From an uncultured Cuneatibacter sp. (GTDB lineage Bacteria; Bacillota; Clostridia; Lachnospirales; Lachnospiraceae), in NCBI GenBank assembly GCA_934234215.1, contig CAKQHB010000018.1:1-60344 (forward strand): DNA of 60,344 nt. The letters are read 5' to 3'. Position 1 is the first letter of the stretch, and each line of letters begins with the position of its first letter. Both the position numbers and the translations under genes were made by a program. Shown here piece after piece: positions 7,796 to 16,571 of the stretch. Under the pieces are notes generated by a model. That model had not been told where the DNA came from. It did not search any database and was given only the letters and a program-made list of their open reading frames with translations.

Positions 7796-8821
7796 TTATA
7801 CATATTTTTTCTTTCTATAAAGTAACAGTGCCATCAGAACGCCGACCAAAAGACCTCCGATATGTGCACTGTTATTGACTCCGGATAAGCTCGTAACGCC
7901 CTGATACAGCGTATATCCAACCATTACGATAAGCTGCAGTGTGCTCAGATCTTCCAGATGCCCTCTGTTGCGGATCACTGCCACGATCAGTCCTCCTGCA
8001 ACACCGATCACCGCACCGGATGCACCGGCGGACAGCACATTCGTCATTCCGGTGTGAAAATACCAGACACAGGATATGACATTTGCTCCCACTGCACAGC
8101 CAAGATAGAAGATCAAATATCGAAAACCTCCCAACGCCTTTTCCAGATTATCTCCCAGATACAGCAGCACCAGCATATTTCCCGCCAGGTGTGCAAATCC
8201 AAAATGCAAAAATGCGCTTGTCAGGAACCGATACCATTGTGTCCAGTCTCCCATTTCTCCGATCAGCATTGCACCATGCTCATACATAAAGAAATTGTCC
8301 GTCGTACTGCCAAGCAGCTCCAATACAAGAAACACGATCACATTCACCGCCACTAAAGTCGTATTGACCGGCGTAAATCGAATCCTGCGGGTACGTTTGT
8401 TTTGCCCCTGCTGAACCTGCATCGTCTCCTGATCCAAAGCTGTCTCCACGAGGTAGCGCAAATCCAGAAAATCTCCCGGCTGATTTTCGAACTGAATCAG
8501 CCGATTTGTTTCGGAATCAACATACCAACAGGGGAATGGCGCCATCGGAGCCTCCTGCGTTCTCTGCAGATTGTTCGTAACCAGAAGTGCGAGTGGATAA
8601 ATCTTACCATGCACCCATCGGTGATAGGCTTCATCCGCGGACTCTCTCAGTTTCTCCTGAAAAAATGTTCTCGGAATTCCGGCTCCTGCGTCTTCCATCA
8701 ACAATACCAGATAGAGATCTCCCTGATATTCTTTCTGGTAAACTGCACCAGCACCGGCCAGCGTCCGCGTCTGTGCATACCCATGCAAAAGAAGCTGTCT
8801 GTGAATGTTCTGTAAAATCAT
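7796..8821 (-). CDS. Rhomboid-family intramembrane serine protease
   Basis: A 341-residue protein with a soluble N-terminal part of about 150 residues and a C-terminal six- or seven-helix rhomboid domain. Catalytic features are present: Ser268 in GASGA, His320 in SAHIGG, and the oxyanion-side HLAGN (211-215). Rhomboids cut membrane-embedded substrates; the soluble N-terminal domain is not one I recognise. It begins 24 bases after the FHA gene and shares its strand, so it probably belongs to the tail of the Tad operon. It might process a pilin-like or anchor protein of that locus, but that is speculation. Confidence 0.9.
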   Translation of the reverse strand: MILQNIHRQLLLHGYAQTRTLAGAGAVYQKEYQGDLYLVLLMEDAGAGIPRTFFQEKLRESADEAYHRWVHGKIYPLALLVTNNLQRTQEAPMAPFPCWYVDSETNRLIQFENQPGDFLDLRYLVETALDQETMQVQQGQNKRTRRIRFTPVNTTLVAVNVIVFLVLELLGSTTDNFFMYEHGAMLIGEMGDWTQWYRFLTSAFLHFGFAHLAGNMLVLLYLGDNLEKALGGFRYLIFYLGCAVGANVISCVWYFHTGMTNVLSAGASGAVIGVAGGLIVAVIRNRGHLEDLSTLQLIVMVGYTLYQGVTSLSGVNNSAHIGGLLVGVLMALLLYRKKKYV

Positions 8822-8845
8822 GTCGCACCCCTTTCCGTTTTGATA

Positions 8846-9919
8846 TTACTCTGACTCCCTTTGAAAGTCAAGTTTTTCAAACGGTTCGGTCTGCATTCTC
8901 TCAAAACGGTATGAACGACTCCCGATTTTCAGGAGATCTCCATTCTCCAGTGAACAGCTCTCTCCCGGCGCAAGCATCTGCCCCATGTGCTCTACAAAAC
9001 CACCGTCCGGCGGGACGTACAGCTTCCACCCACTCTGCCAATGCAAAATCACATGGACACCCTTGATTTCAGAATCCGGCAACCACATCTGTACCAGATT
9101 TCTGGCGCTCCCGATTCGATACGGCGACGTACAAATCTCTTCGGTCTCCGTCAGCCAGTCATCCTCCATCTGAAGAAAGCATCCCTGCTCCGGAATCACT
9201 TCCGGCAGTTCACCTCTCGTTTCCGAGGATTCTCGCTTCCTCCAAAAACGATGCTTTCCACCCTTTTCCGATATCTGCTTTCCCGGTGACTGCACCTGCG
9301 GCACGGTGTCTTTCTTTGTCACATAACTGCCCGCCTGCTCTGCAACTTCTGGAAGCTGCAATGGCTCTTCCGGCAAAGTCTGTTCCAATTTTGCCGTTAA
9401 GAGCTTCTTCGCAATCTCTGCAAATTCCATCTCCTGCATCAAATACTGAATCTGATACAAATAGCGCATGGATGTTTTCTGTATTTTCTTGATTCTCGGC
9501 AGAAAATACCACAACAGCCGTTCGACTCGGTCTTCTAGCCGTTCGTCCGTCTTATTTCCGCAACAGAAAAGCAATTTTTTCTGCTCTGTGTGGTAGTACA
9601 CCACATCCGGTTCCAGCAACAAAACACTGGTATCCAAAAAATGTGATTTCAGATCCTCCGTCAGTTTTGCAAGAGCCTGAAAAAAGCCGAACACTTCATC
9701 TGAATCCCATCTCTTTTCCTCACCAAGTTCTCGCAGGCTGCAACAGCCTTCTCCATCATACCACAATTCCGCATGATTGTTTACGACATGCACCGTGACT
9801 GGCATCACACACTCCAGTTGTGCATATTCCAGCATGCGTCCGCAGAACAACCCCTCCTGCGTCTCTTTCTCCTCAAATACAATGATTTTTAGAGATTCCT
9901 CCTTCTTTCTATGATCCAT
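8846..9919 (-). CDS. FHA-domain protein with DUF6382-like N-terminus
   Basis: A 357-residue soluble protein. Residues about 1-175 resemble the domain found in front of FHA domains in Clostridia (DUF6382-like; my recognition is moderate). A low-complexity basic linker (about 195-245) leads to a C-terminal FHA fold at about 265-345 with SPYRIGSARN, VHVILHW and NGDLLKIGSRSYRF. FHA domains bind phosphothreonine, so this protein may couple the pilus machinery to a Ser/Thr kinase, none of which is in the window. The start overlaps the preceding gene by 11 bases, showing translational coupling within the Tad operon. Confidence 0.75.
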   Translation of the reverse strand: MDHRKKEESLKIIVFEEKETQEGLFCGRMLEYAQLECVMPVTVHVVNNHAELWYDGEGCCSLRELGEEKRWDSDEVFGFFQALAKLTEDLKSHFLDTSVLLLEPDVVYYHTEQKKLLFCCGNKTDERLEDRVERLLWYFLPRIKKIQKTSMRYLYQIQYLMQEMEFAEIAKKLLTAKLEQTLPEEPLQLPEVAEQAGSYVTKKDTVPQVQSPGKQISEKGGKHRFWRKRESSETRGELPEVIPEQGCFLQMEDDWLTETEEICTSPYRIGSARNLVQMWLPDSEIKGVHVILHWQSGWKLYVPPDGGFVEHMGQMLAPGESCSLENGDLLKIGSRSYRFERMQTEPFEKLDFQRESE

Positions 9920-10298
9920 CTCTCTTACTTCCCCAATACTTTATCCGCAAATAATCCGGTGCAAACAGACAAACTCGCGTTCGTTCCGTTTCCATGTATC
10001 CTTCTGATTTTCGAAAGAATTGATAGAGCGGATTTTCCCAGAATCCCCGACAAATCACACGCTCCTGCAATGCATCGGACTCTTTCTGCATGGAGACTTC
10101 TCCCCTTCCTGTTAAAAGCGCAGATGTCTCTCGCTGTATCTCTTCCTCTGTCTGCTCCTGTGTTACAAGCAATCGAATCTGCTGCACCTTTGCGATCGTC
10201 TCATTATAAGCGTGAAAGCAAAGAAAGATCGTGCCAAGCAGTACCAGAAGAATTTCACCAAAAACAACCACTGCTTCCAAAATTGAATTACCGCCCAT
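9909..10298 (-). CDS. Small pseudopilin-like membrane protein of the Tad locus
   Basis: A 129-residue protein starting MGGNSILEAVVVFGE and continuing into one hydrophobic helix (about residues 8-30), then a soluble, charged part. The short hydrophilic leader with a Glu just before the helix core resembles TadE-type minor pseudopilins, and the location between prepilin peptidase and FHA genes supports a role in the Tad machine. No firm family match. The second of two ATGs is chosen because AAAGGG sits 9 bases before it; the first, 9 bases earlier, is possible. It overlaps the FHA gene by 11 bases. Confidence 0.6.
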   Translation of the reverse strand: MGGNSILEAVVVFGEILLVLLGTIFLCFHAYNETIAKVQQIRLLVTQEQTEEEIQRETSALLTGRGEVSMQKESDALQERVICRGFWENPLYQFFRKSEGYMETERTRVCLFAPDYLRIKYWGSKRDGS

Positions 10299-10321
10299 AA
10301 AACACATCCCTTTCCAAAGTT

Positions 10322-10732
10322 CTAGAACAACTTTAGCATTTCAAATCCAAGAAACAAAAACGGAATCAGTGGGAGGCGGCTTTTAAAATGAATCTTTCCA
10401 CTAAAAATACCTGCCGCAGAAAACAAAGCCGCCAAAAAGATTCCGCTAAACAACGTCAGACATCCACTTCGTATCCCAAAGCATCCACCCAGAATCATCA
10501 GGTAAAGCCCATCGCCTCTTCCCAATTTTCCTTCTGTAAGTTTTGAAAGGATTAACAGGCTGCTTCCGGGAAGCATCCCCAACACACTATCCCAAACACT
10601 CACATCCGTCCAGAAAAGAATACTCAGTGCTCCTGCCGCTCCCATTGCGATCCACAATCGCGGCACTGTCCTGCTGCGAATATCCCAAACACATCCAATT
10701 CCGGACCACAGAAAAAAAAGCCATTCTTTCAT
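10322..10732 (-). CDS. tadV: Prepilin peptidase, TadV/CpaA type (A24)
   Basis: A 136-residue multi-helix membrane aspartic protease lacking the methyltransferase domain of PilD, as usual for Tad systems. The two catalytic aspartates are visible: Asp17 in VWDIRSRTVP after the first helix, and Asp74 in the GxGD motif (GRGDG, 71-75). It should remove the leader of the Flp pilin and TadE-like proteins at the cytoplasmic face. Its start overlaps the stop of the TadE-like gene in an ATGA arrangement. Confidence 0.85.
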   Translation of the reverse strand: MKEWLFFLWSGIGCVWDIRSRTVPRLWIAMGAAGALSILFWTDVSVWDSVLGMLPGSSLLILSKLTEGKLGRGDGLYLMILGGCFGIRSGCLTLFSGIFLAALFSAAGIFSGKIHFKSRLPLIPFLFLGFEMLKLF

Positions 10733-11538
10733 CCCGCTTCACCACCTGCACATTTTGAGCATGGACGTCTGCCTGCTGCCTGTTCCAACGGAACGCGGCG
10801 TACCAGTCTTCGAATCGAACTGCACGCCGACGTGCAGTGATACCTCGTTCCGTATACTGCAACATATACTCCATACTCCTTCTCTGACGGGTGACACACC
10901 TCACAGGCATAATACCTGCTTCCATCCGGATTCCGCAGATTCTGCACTTCTTCCATCGTGCAATACTGCAGTTCAACATTTAGGTATGTGCAATTTCGAT
11001 AGCGGTGATATACTTCACCGTGCTCGGTAATGTATACCCAATTCGCACCTGCCTCTGATGCATTCACATCTTTCAAGGATTGTCCGCACCACATTCGTCT
11101 CATCGAACGCTGCACAATGGTGATTGTTCCAAGCTTTCCCGGCATCCCAGCCAGATGTTCTCGAATGATCCATGCCGTATCCAGTATCCCGCTCTCACGA
11201 TCCTGCTTTGCCTGTACGAGCTGAATGTCCTGAATCCCCGCTTTTTTGTTCCAGGTTTGCCGAAGCGAAAGCATCTCTGCCTCTGCCGCACCCAACCACG
11301 GGATCTCCGTTTCCTCAGTAACCGCCGCAAGCGCTGCCCACTGTGCACTCCGATTCTCCATTTTTTCTTGTAATTCTGCATGTACGCTGAAAAACGGAAA
11401 CCAGCTGATCAGACTGATCAAGAAAAAGAAAACAAGTGGCAATACAAAAGCTGCTTCTACTAAGAGCGATGCCTTTTCCTTCGATTCAGAGGAGCCATGT
11501 TTTTCGTACCTGGAGAGTTTTCGTTTTTTATCTTTCAT
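10729..11538 (-). CDS. TadE-like pseudopilin with two C-terminal Cys-motif repeats
   Basis: A 269-residue protein. A basic N-terminus precedes ASLLVEAAFVLPLVFF and a single helix (about 24-48), the TadE arrangement. The outside part ends in two copies of a small module: residues about 168-215 (VYITEHGEVYHRYRNCTYL ... CEVC) and 224-263 (VYVAVYGTRYHCTSACSSI ... PCSKC). Each has YH, then Cys-x-x-hydrophobic, and a closing CxxC, like the metal-binding-looking domain appended to some nuclease-like proteins. The frame is open far upstream, but I start at the ATG that lies after the GGAGG-type site and overlaps the DUF5702-like stop (ATGA). Confidence 0.75.
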   Translation of the reverse strand: MKDKKRKLSRYEKHGSSESKEKASLLVEAAFVLPLVFFFLISLISWFPFFSVHAELQEKMENRSAQWAALAAVTEETEIPWLGAAEAEMLSLRQTWNKKAGIQDIQLVQAKQDRESGILDTAWIIREHLAGMPGKLGTITIVQRSMRRMWCGQSLKDVNASEAGANWVYITEHGEVYHRYRNCTYLNVELQYCTMEEVQNLRNPDGSRYYACEVCHPSEKEYGVYVAVYGTRYHCTSACSSIRRLVRRVPLEQAAGRRPCSKCAGGEAG

Positions 11539-13085
11539 GGCTCCTCCTTTCGATAAGAAAACCGGGTTTTCAGCTGGATCTGGTGCAATCGACCTGCCGC
11601 ACTCTGCTGAGACGGAACGAGCAAAAATCCACTTCCGAGAATCGCTGTCATCCGGACTGTCATACTCTCTATACAATCCCGCAACAAAAACTCGGACGCA
11701 TATTGCTGCATATGAAATTGAATCAAGCCTCCCATCCGAGCAGTCAGTGTGTCCTCGGAGCGAAGCAGAAGAAGCAACCGAAGATATTCCTCGTAGGTCA
11801 ATCCGTCCTCTGTTTCTCCTTTTTCCCATTCTCCGGACAGCCAGAGCGGCAGACTTTCCATCGTCAAGTTCCATGTCTTTTTGCTTTTCAGAAAGGGGAC
11901 TTTGTCTTTTTGCAGCAGCGCTCGCACATCTACAATCGTTTCCGCTCCTGCCCAGACTGCGAGTAAAAGATACTTTATCCCTTCTATCAACGGTGGAATC
12001 CCGGTCCAGCCAACAAGCAATGCAGCAGCTTCCTGCACAAATCCCAAACTCTCTTCATCCGATACCAGATACATCAGATTCAGACCTTCCCGCACTGCCA
12101 TCAGACGTTTCCATGCTGCGTTTAGATTTTCTCTGTCCTGATTCTTTGCAAAGAGGATCTGCTCTGTCTCATAACGCAATCCCTCCTCCGATGCGGGATT
12201 ACAGAAATTTCCGGTATGTGTTAAAATATATTCACTCAGAAAAACACGATTCAAAAGTTCCTCTCCCGTGGGATTTTCTTCTGTATCCGTTCCAATACCG
12301 CCCAGTGAAAATGCCTCCTCTGGAAATGCATTTTCTGAAATTTCTGTATCCTCCGGCAGAAGCAATGCTTCCAATGGATGTGTCAGGACTTCCTTGATTT
12401 TGGACCAGATCTCAGAATCCCAGTTTTCTTTTAACTGCGTCTCAAAATCCTCTCTGCCTTCCGTCTCGCCTTCCGCTCCCGGATCCACTTCCGGATCTGG
12501 CTCCTGTCCCGGTAATTCAGATGATATCCCCTGATTTTGTTCCACATATTTCTGATACCAGTCCTCCGACTCATAATCAGACTCTCTCTGTTCCACCTGT
12601 TCTTTCAGGTCTGTTCCTCGTCCAAACAGTTCCAGCTCGCCAGTCACCTTTCCGATGACTTCTGCCGCACACATCCCTTTTCCAAGAAGAATCATCTGTT
12701 CTTTCAATGGCTCCAGCTCTTTATCGCAGGCTCTCGTGATTTCATTCACTGTGACTTCCATATTTTCCAGTCCGTAGATTCCTCTTCCGCGGATAAAAAG
12801 ATCCTGATCCGGGTTTTCGTAGTAAGAGAGAATTTCTTTTATTTCTTCAGCCGGATCTGCTTCTCCCGGCCAATAAAAGAAAAGTCCATATTCCTCATAA
12901 AGCTCTCTGCAATAGGACGCTCCCAAACTATCCGTGCCTGCATCTAACGCCTCCTGATAATAAAGCTTGGCGCCCTGAGTTCTCGCAATTTCCAGAAAGG
13001 TACCCAGCAGCGACAGTATGCTCACAAGAACCAGAACAAGAAATACAAGAACAGCACCATCTTCTTTTTCTTTATAAAATTCCAT
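11535..13085 (-). CDS. DUF5702-like protein of the Tad locus
   Basis: A 516-residue protein with one N-terminal helix (about residues 10-32, AVLVFLVLVLVSILSLLGTFLE) followed by TQGAKLYYQEALDAGTDSLGASY and then a large, acidic extracytoplasmic part. This matches the DUF5702 family found in Clostridia Tad clusters, whose role is unknown; the pilin-like start suggests a TadG-like assembly or tip component. An acidic, low-complexity stretch lies around residues 185-215. The start is uncertain: an ATG at 13109 in frame is also possible, and neither has a strong ribosome site, so translation is probably coupled to the overlapping flp gene (14-base overlap). Confidence 0.7.
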   Translation of the reverse strand: MEFYKEKEDGAVLVFLVLVLVSILSLLGTFLEIARTQGAKLYYQEALDAGTDSLGASYCRELYEEYGLFFYWPGEADPAEEIKEILSYYENPDQDLFIRGRGIYGLENMEVTVNEITRACDKELEPLKEQMILLGKGMCAAEVIGKVTGELELFGRGTDLKEQVEQRESDYESEDWYQKYVEQNQGISSELPGQEPDPEVDPGAEGETEGREDFETQLKENWDSEIWSKIKEVLTHPLEALLLPEDTEISENAFPEEAFSLGGIGTDTEENPTGEELLNRVFLSEYILTHTGNFCNPASEEGLRYETEQILFAKNQDRENLNAAWKRLMAVREGLNLMYLVSDEESLGFVQEAAALLVGWTGIPPLIEGIKYLLLAVWAGAETIVDVRALLQKDKVPFLKSKKTWNLTMESLPLWLSGEWEKGETEDGLTYEEYLRLLLLLRSEDTLTARMGGLIQFHMQQYASEFLLRDCIESMTVRMTAILGSGFLLVPSQQSAAGRLHQIQLKTRFSYRKEEP

Positions 13086-13284
13086 CCAACGTATCCAAAA
13101 CAGATTCAAATACCCGGTTTACAATTCCGGTCAACTGTGTTCGAAAGATGACGATCAGACCGATTATAACTGCGAGAATCAGCACAACTTCCACGACACC
13201 GACCGCTTCCTCCCATCCGGAACCGCGATGTTTCTTTTTCTCTTTTTCCCGTTCTTTTCGTCTTTTGAATCTTTGGTTTCTCAT
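13072..13284 (-). CDS. flp: Flp-type IVb pilin
   Basis: A 70-residue protein: a very basic N-terminus (RFKRRKEREKEKKK), then GSGWEEAVGVVEVVLILAVIIGL and a short tail. A Gly-containing site followed by a hydrophobic helix with an early Glu is the Flp/class IVb pilin pattern; the Glu-Ala-Val segment is where the peptidase product would start. It should be the major pilus subunit of this locus. GGAGG lies 6 bases before the chosen ATG. It is wedged between tadC and the DUF5702-like gene. Confidence 0.75.
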   Translation of the reverse strand: MRNQRFKRRKEREKEKKKHRGSGWEEAVGVVEVVLILAVIIGLIVIFRTQLTGIVNRVFESVLDTLDGIL

Positions 13285-13295
13285 CTCAAGCCTCC

Positions 13296-14624
13296 TCAAA
13301 ATGTGATTCCGGCTAGTGCCGGAACAATCAAAATCACCAGCACAATTCCAAGCAGCAATCCCATCGGCAAGAGCATCTTCGTCCCGGCTTCCTCTCCGGA
13401 TTTCTTTGCAGTATTTTTCTGCAGTTCGAACGCCTCCTGCGACTCCTGCTCCAGCAGAAGAAGCAATTCTTTGCCGCCCTTTCGCACATGCTGACTGAGC
13501 AATGTTCCGAGCCGCATATACGGCAGGCTGCCGCAGCTCTTTCCAAACGCAACATAAACATCGCTCTCCGGAACACCGCTCCGCAAATGATTTTCCGCAA
13601 GTAACATCTCCTCATACACATAGCGTTTTGGGTGGTTTTGCCCTGTCTTTCGGTAATCTTCTGCAATCCGCCTCCATGCACCACGGATTGCCATGCCTGC
13701 TCGAAGATATAAATTCAACCGCAAAATTACTTCTGCATAATCATACTCCAACTGCACCCGCCGTTCCTTCAGCTCATCCTCTGGTTTTCGGTTTTGAAGT
13801 ACCAGTCCTGCAATGAACAAAAGCCCCGTCAGAAGAAACAGCTGCATCCCAGTCGGATCTTTCGGCTCATAATACCGGATATGCTGTCCTTCCACCTCCT
13901 CTGGTAACTGAACAGATGCCCCGGACTGTGCTTCCACCTGTTCCTGAATCTCCTGCTCCAGTTCTTCCAACGCAGTCCTGTGAATTTCCTGAATACGGGT
14001 ATTCCATTCGTGACAGATCTCCGTCTCCTGCAGGTGCAGTGTAACGCAAAACTTCGCATCCACACCTTCCTTCGGAATCTCTTCCCATAAAATCCGTCCC
14101 CAACTGCTGATGTACTCCGGTGTCAGACTTTCCCACAGAACGTCCGCCTTTTTCCAGGAACTTGGCAGGGACAAATCTTCAGAAATACAATTTTCCACGC
14201 CAAATACCTCCTGCATCAGTTCCGGAAATATCTGCTCCAACTGTTCTCGAATCTCGGAACCGGACAGTTCTTTTTCTTCCAGACGAATCCGAATCTGTCC
14301 TGCCGTCTTCCCGGAATCCACCTCTAACGGAGCGACTCGCTGTCCCTGACCGGAATTCGGTCGTATCAAATCCGTCACCGGCTTCACCGAAAACAGCGCT
14401 AATGCTGCGCAAAGTGCTGAGAGACAAATGCCTGCCAGAAGTAAGACAAACATTTTGTTCTTTTGGCGGTCTTTCTCTGTCTGCAACTCCTGCACTTCCT
14501 GCTCACTCAGGCATAATTGTCGCGCCCAGATCTGCCCGGAAACCGGCTTTAGCGGGAATAGCTTTCCGAACTTCCACAGAAGCAAAAGAGCCAGAAACAA
14601 TGCATCTAACAACAATACATACAT
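13296..14624 (-). CDS. tadC: TadC-like type II secretion F-domain protein with large insert
   Basis: A 442-residue inner-membrane platform protein. Helices are predicted at about 2-20, 58-80, 260-277 and 418-440. The F-domain core (about 296-415: YAEVILRLNLYLRAGMAIRGAW, then LRSGVPESDVYVAFGKSCG) matches TadC. Unusual is the 178-residue segment (about 81-258) between helices 2 and 3, soluble, partly Gln/Glu-rich helical, probably outside the membrane. AAGGAG with a 5-base gap sets the start at MYVLLLD; the frame extends upstream without a ribosome site. Overlaps tadB by 19 bases. Confidence 0.8.
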   Translation of the reverse strand: MYVLLLDALFLALLLLWKFGKLFPLKPVSGQIWARQLCLSEQEVQELQTEKDRQKNKMFVLLLAGICLSALCAALALFSVKPVTDLIRPNSGQGQRVAPLEVDSGKTAGQIRIRLEEKELSGSEIREQLEQIFPELMQEVFGVENCISEDLSLPSSWKKADVLWESLTPEYISSWGRILWEEIPKEGVDAKFCVTLHLQETEICHEWNTRIQEIHRTALEELEQEIQEQVEAQSGASVQLPEEVEGQHIRYYEPKDPTGMQLFLLTGLLFIAGLVLQNRKPEDELKERRVQLEYDYAEVILRLNLYLRAGMAIRGAWRRIAEDYRKTGQNHPKRYVYEEMLLAENHLRSGVPESDVYVAFGKSCGSLPYMRLGTLLSQHVRKGGKELLLLLEQESQEAFELQKNTAKKSGEEAGTKMLLPMGLLLGIVLVILIVPALAGITF

Positions 14625-15379
14625 GTCACTCCTTCCTTGACCATCTTTTCCGTCAGCCGCACTCCCAGAAAATAGACCGATAAACAGCCGGTCATGAACA
14701 GTCGTCCCGTCAGGCCAGTATATACCGCATCCAGAAAATCCGGTGCAGTCAACTGGACATACAAAAGAATCAGAACCGGTGCCAGACACATAATCCTGCT
14801 CTGTAAAATCTGGCTGGACAGTGCTGCGCGGATCTCCTGCTGAATCTTCATCTTATCTCCAAGCTGAGCCGCCGTCTCCCGCGTGATCTGAACCAAATTC
14901 CCTCCTGCTCTTTTCCCACAGGTCAGAACGCTGGAAAACAGCGCAGCTTCCTCCATATCCGTCTTTTGCGCGAAAGCATCGAATACTTCCTCCACCGGTT
15001 GATTCAGCTGAAGCCGCCGCTCCAGCTCCTGCAGTTCCGTATCCAGCAACAACCCAGCCGGATAAAGATGCCGCAGATCTCGCCCTGCTTCCAGCAGAGC
15101 ATTTTCCATGGAATAGCCCACCTTCATCGCGGACGAGACCGATAACAAAAAATCACGAAACTGCTGTTTCATCCGCTCCCGCTGTCGCTCCTGAATCTGT
15201 CTGATACACCATCTTCGAAAGAACGGATATACCGCTGGAAATAACGCAAAGGGAACCAAGCTCCGATAAAAGCAGTCCACTAACAGTCCATACAACATTA
15301 CTCCTGCAAGAAACATCCCGCCTTCCCTACGCCGCATACTGCCTCCAGACAGGGAACTTCCTGTTGAACTACTTGTCAC
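14606..15379 (-). CDS. tadB: TadB-like type II secretion F-domain protein
   Basis: A 257-residue membrane protein of the Tad platform. Helices near residues 20-50 and in the last 60 residues flank a cytoplasmic F domain with FLLSVSSAMKVGYSMENALLEAG and FSSVLTCGKRAGGNLVQITRETA. Together with TadC it should form the inner-membrane ring driven by the TadA ATPase. The start is GTG with AAGGAG 7 bases upstream, 5 bases before the end of tadA's stop; an internal ATG at residue 15 is less well served. Confidence 0.82.
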   Translation of the reverse strand: MTSSSTGSSLSGGSMRRREGGMFLAGVMLYGLLVDCFYRSLVPFALFPAVYPFFRRWCIRQIQERQRERMKQQFRDFLLSVSSAMKVGYSMENALLEAGRDLRHLYPAGLLLDTELQELERRLQLNQPVEEVFDAFAQKTDMEEAALFSSVLTCGKRAGGNLVQITRETAAQLGDKMKIQQEIRAALSSQILQSRIMCLAPVLILLYVQLTAPDFLDAVYTGLTGRLFMTGCLSVYFLGVRLTEKMVKEGVTCMYCC

Positions 15380-15383
15380 GACA

Positions 15384-16571
15384 CTACTCCTTGTACTCCG
15401 TGCGTTCCCCCTCTGCGGCGAAGCAGTCTTCCTCTCTCCGGTATAACGTTTCCATCTGATATTCGTTGTACTCGACTCCTTTCATCCGTTGAATCGACGC
15501 CAGATAACGCTGCCCTTTGCCATCACGCTCCAGATGAATCAGAATATCCAGTGCCGATGCAATCTGATGTCGGATTGCAGACAGTGGAATCTCAATTCCC
15601 ATCAGGATCATCGTCTCCATCCGGTACAACATATCCTCTGCGCTGTTTGCATGTCCGGTAGAGAGCGATCCCTCATGTCCGGTATTCATCGCCTGCAGCA
15701 TATCCAACACCTCCGGTCCACGCACCTCTCCCACTATAATTCTGTCCGGGCGCATCCGTAGCGCAGTGCGGATCAACTGACGAATCGTCACAGCATTCTC
15801 GCCCTCTAAATTTTCATTGCGCGCCTCAAGACGCACTAGATTCGGAATTGTCCGAAGCTGCAGCTCCGCAGAATCCTCAATCGTAATCACTCGCTCCTGC
15901 TCCGGAATCCACTGAGAGAGGACGTTTAAAAATGTCGTCTTGCCTGATCCGGTGCCACCGCTGATAAACATATTTTTTCGAGCTTGTACCATCTCCTGCA
16001 GCCAGTCCGCCCACTTTTGCGGAACAGATCCCATCCGGATCAAATCCTCCATACAAAGCGGATGCTCCGGGAACTTTCGAATCGTCAGTACCGGACCGTC
16101 CAGTGAAATTGGCGGCAGCACAACATTCACCCTGGAACCGTCTGCGAGTCGCGCATCGGCAATCGGTACGCTCTCATTCGCCAGACGATTGACCCCGGAT
16201 ACGATTCTCTGGATGAGATTCTCCAGCTTCGCTCGACTGGAAAAGGAACATGCTGCAGGCTCGATTCTGCCATGACGCTCCACAAAAATGTGCTGCTCGC
16301 CATTGACCATAATTTCCGAAACAGATGGATCTAAGAGCAGTTCCGTCAAAATATCCTGACGTCGCAATGCGTAGAAGATTTCTTTTTCATAGCGCAATAC
16401 CGTCTTCACTGGAATCTGCTCGGATCTCGCCTTTTCCCAGACAATCTCCGAAATCCGATGCTGCAGCTCCTGATCTTCAATCGCCGTCAAGAGATCCAGA
16501 CTCCGCACAACGGTCTGCTCCAGTTCCTCCTTCTGTTTTACAGAATAGCGTCCCGATGCAGCACATTCCAT
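15384..16571 (-). CDS. tadA: CpaF/TadA-family secretion ATPase
   Basis: A 395-residue hexameric ATPase that powers Flp pilus assembly at the cytoplasmic side. The N-terminal domain contains the LLLDPSVSEIMVNG signature (78-91) and ARLADGSRVNVVLPP; Walker A is GGTGSGKT (205-212), Walker B RIIVGEVRG (277-285), and the His box GSLSTGHANS follows (301-310). Length is at the short end of the family. The start after GGAGG with an 8-base gap lies inside the tadZ-like gene (34-base overlap). Confidence 0.93.
   Translation of the reverse strand: MECAASGRYSVKQKEELEQTVVRSLDLLTAIEDQELQHRISEIVWEKARSEQIPVKTVLRYEKEIFYALRRQDILTELLLDPSVSEIMVNGEQHIFVERHGRIEPAACSFSSRAKLENLIQRIVSGVNRLANESVPIADARLADGSRVNVVLPPISLDGPVLTIRKFPEHPLCMEDLIRMGSVPQKWADWLQEMVQARKNMFISGGTGSGKTTFLNVLSQWIPEQERVITIEDSAELQLRTIPNLVRLEARNENLEGENAVTIRQLIRTALRMRPDRIIVGEVRGPEVLDMLQAMNTGHEGSLSTGHANSAEDMLYRMETMILMGIEIPLSAIRHQIASALDILIHLERDGKGQRYLASIQRMKGVEYNEYQMETLYRREEDCFAAEGERTEYKE

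Noticed and set aside
7796..7850. Separate promoter for the HIT gene
   Set aside because: No convincing -35/-10 pair in the 48-base gap after the rhomboid gene.
11246..12397. Open frame of 383 codons opposite the Tad genes
   Set aside because: Antisense to the TadE-like and DUF5702-like genes; low-complexity Ser/Pro/Arg composition and no ribosome site.
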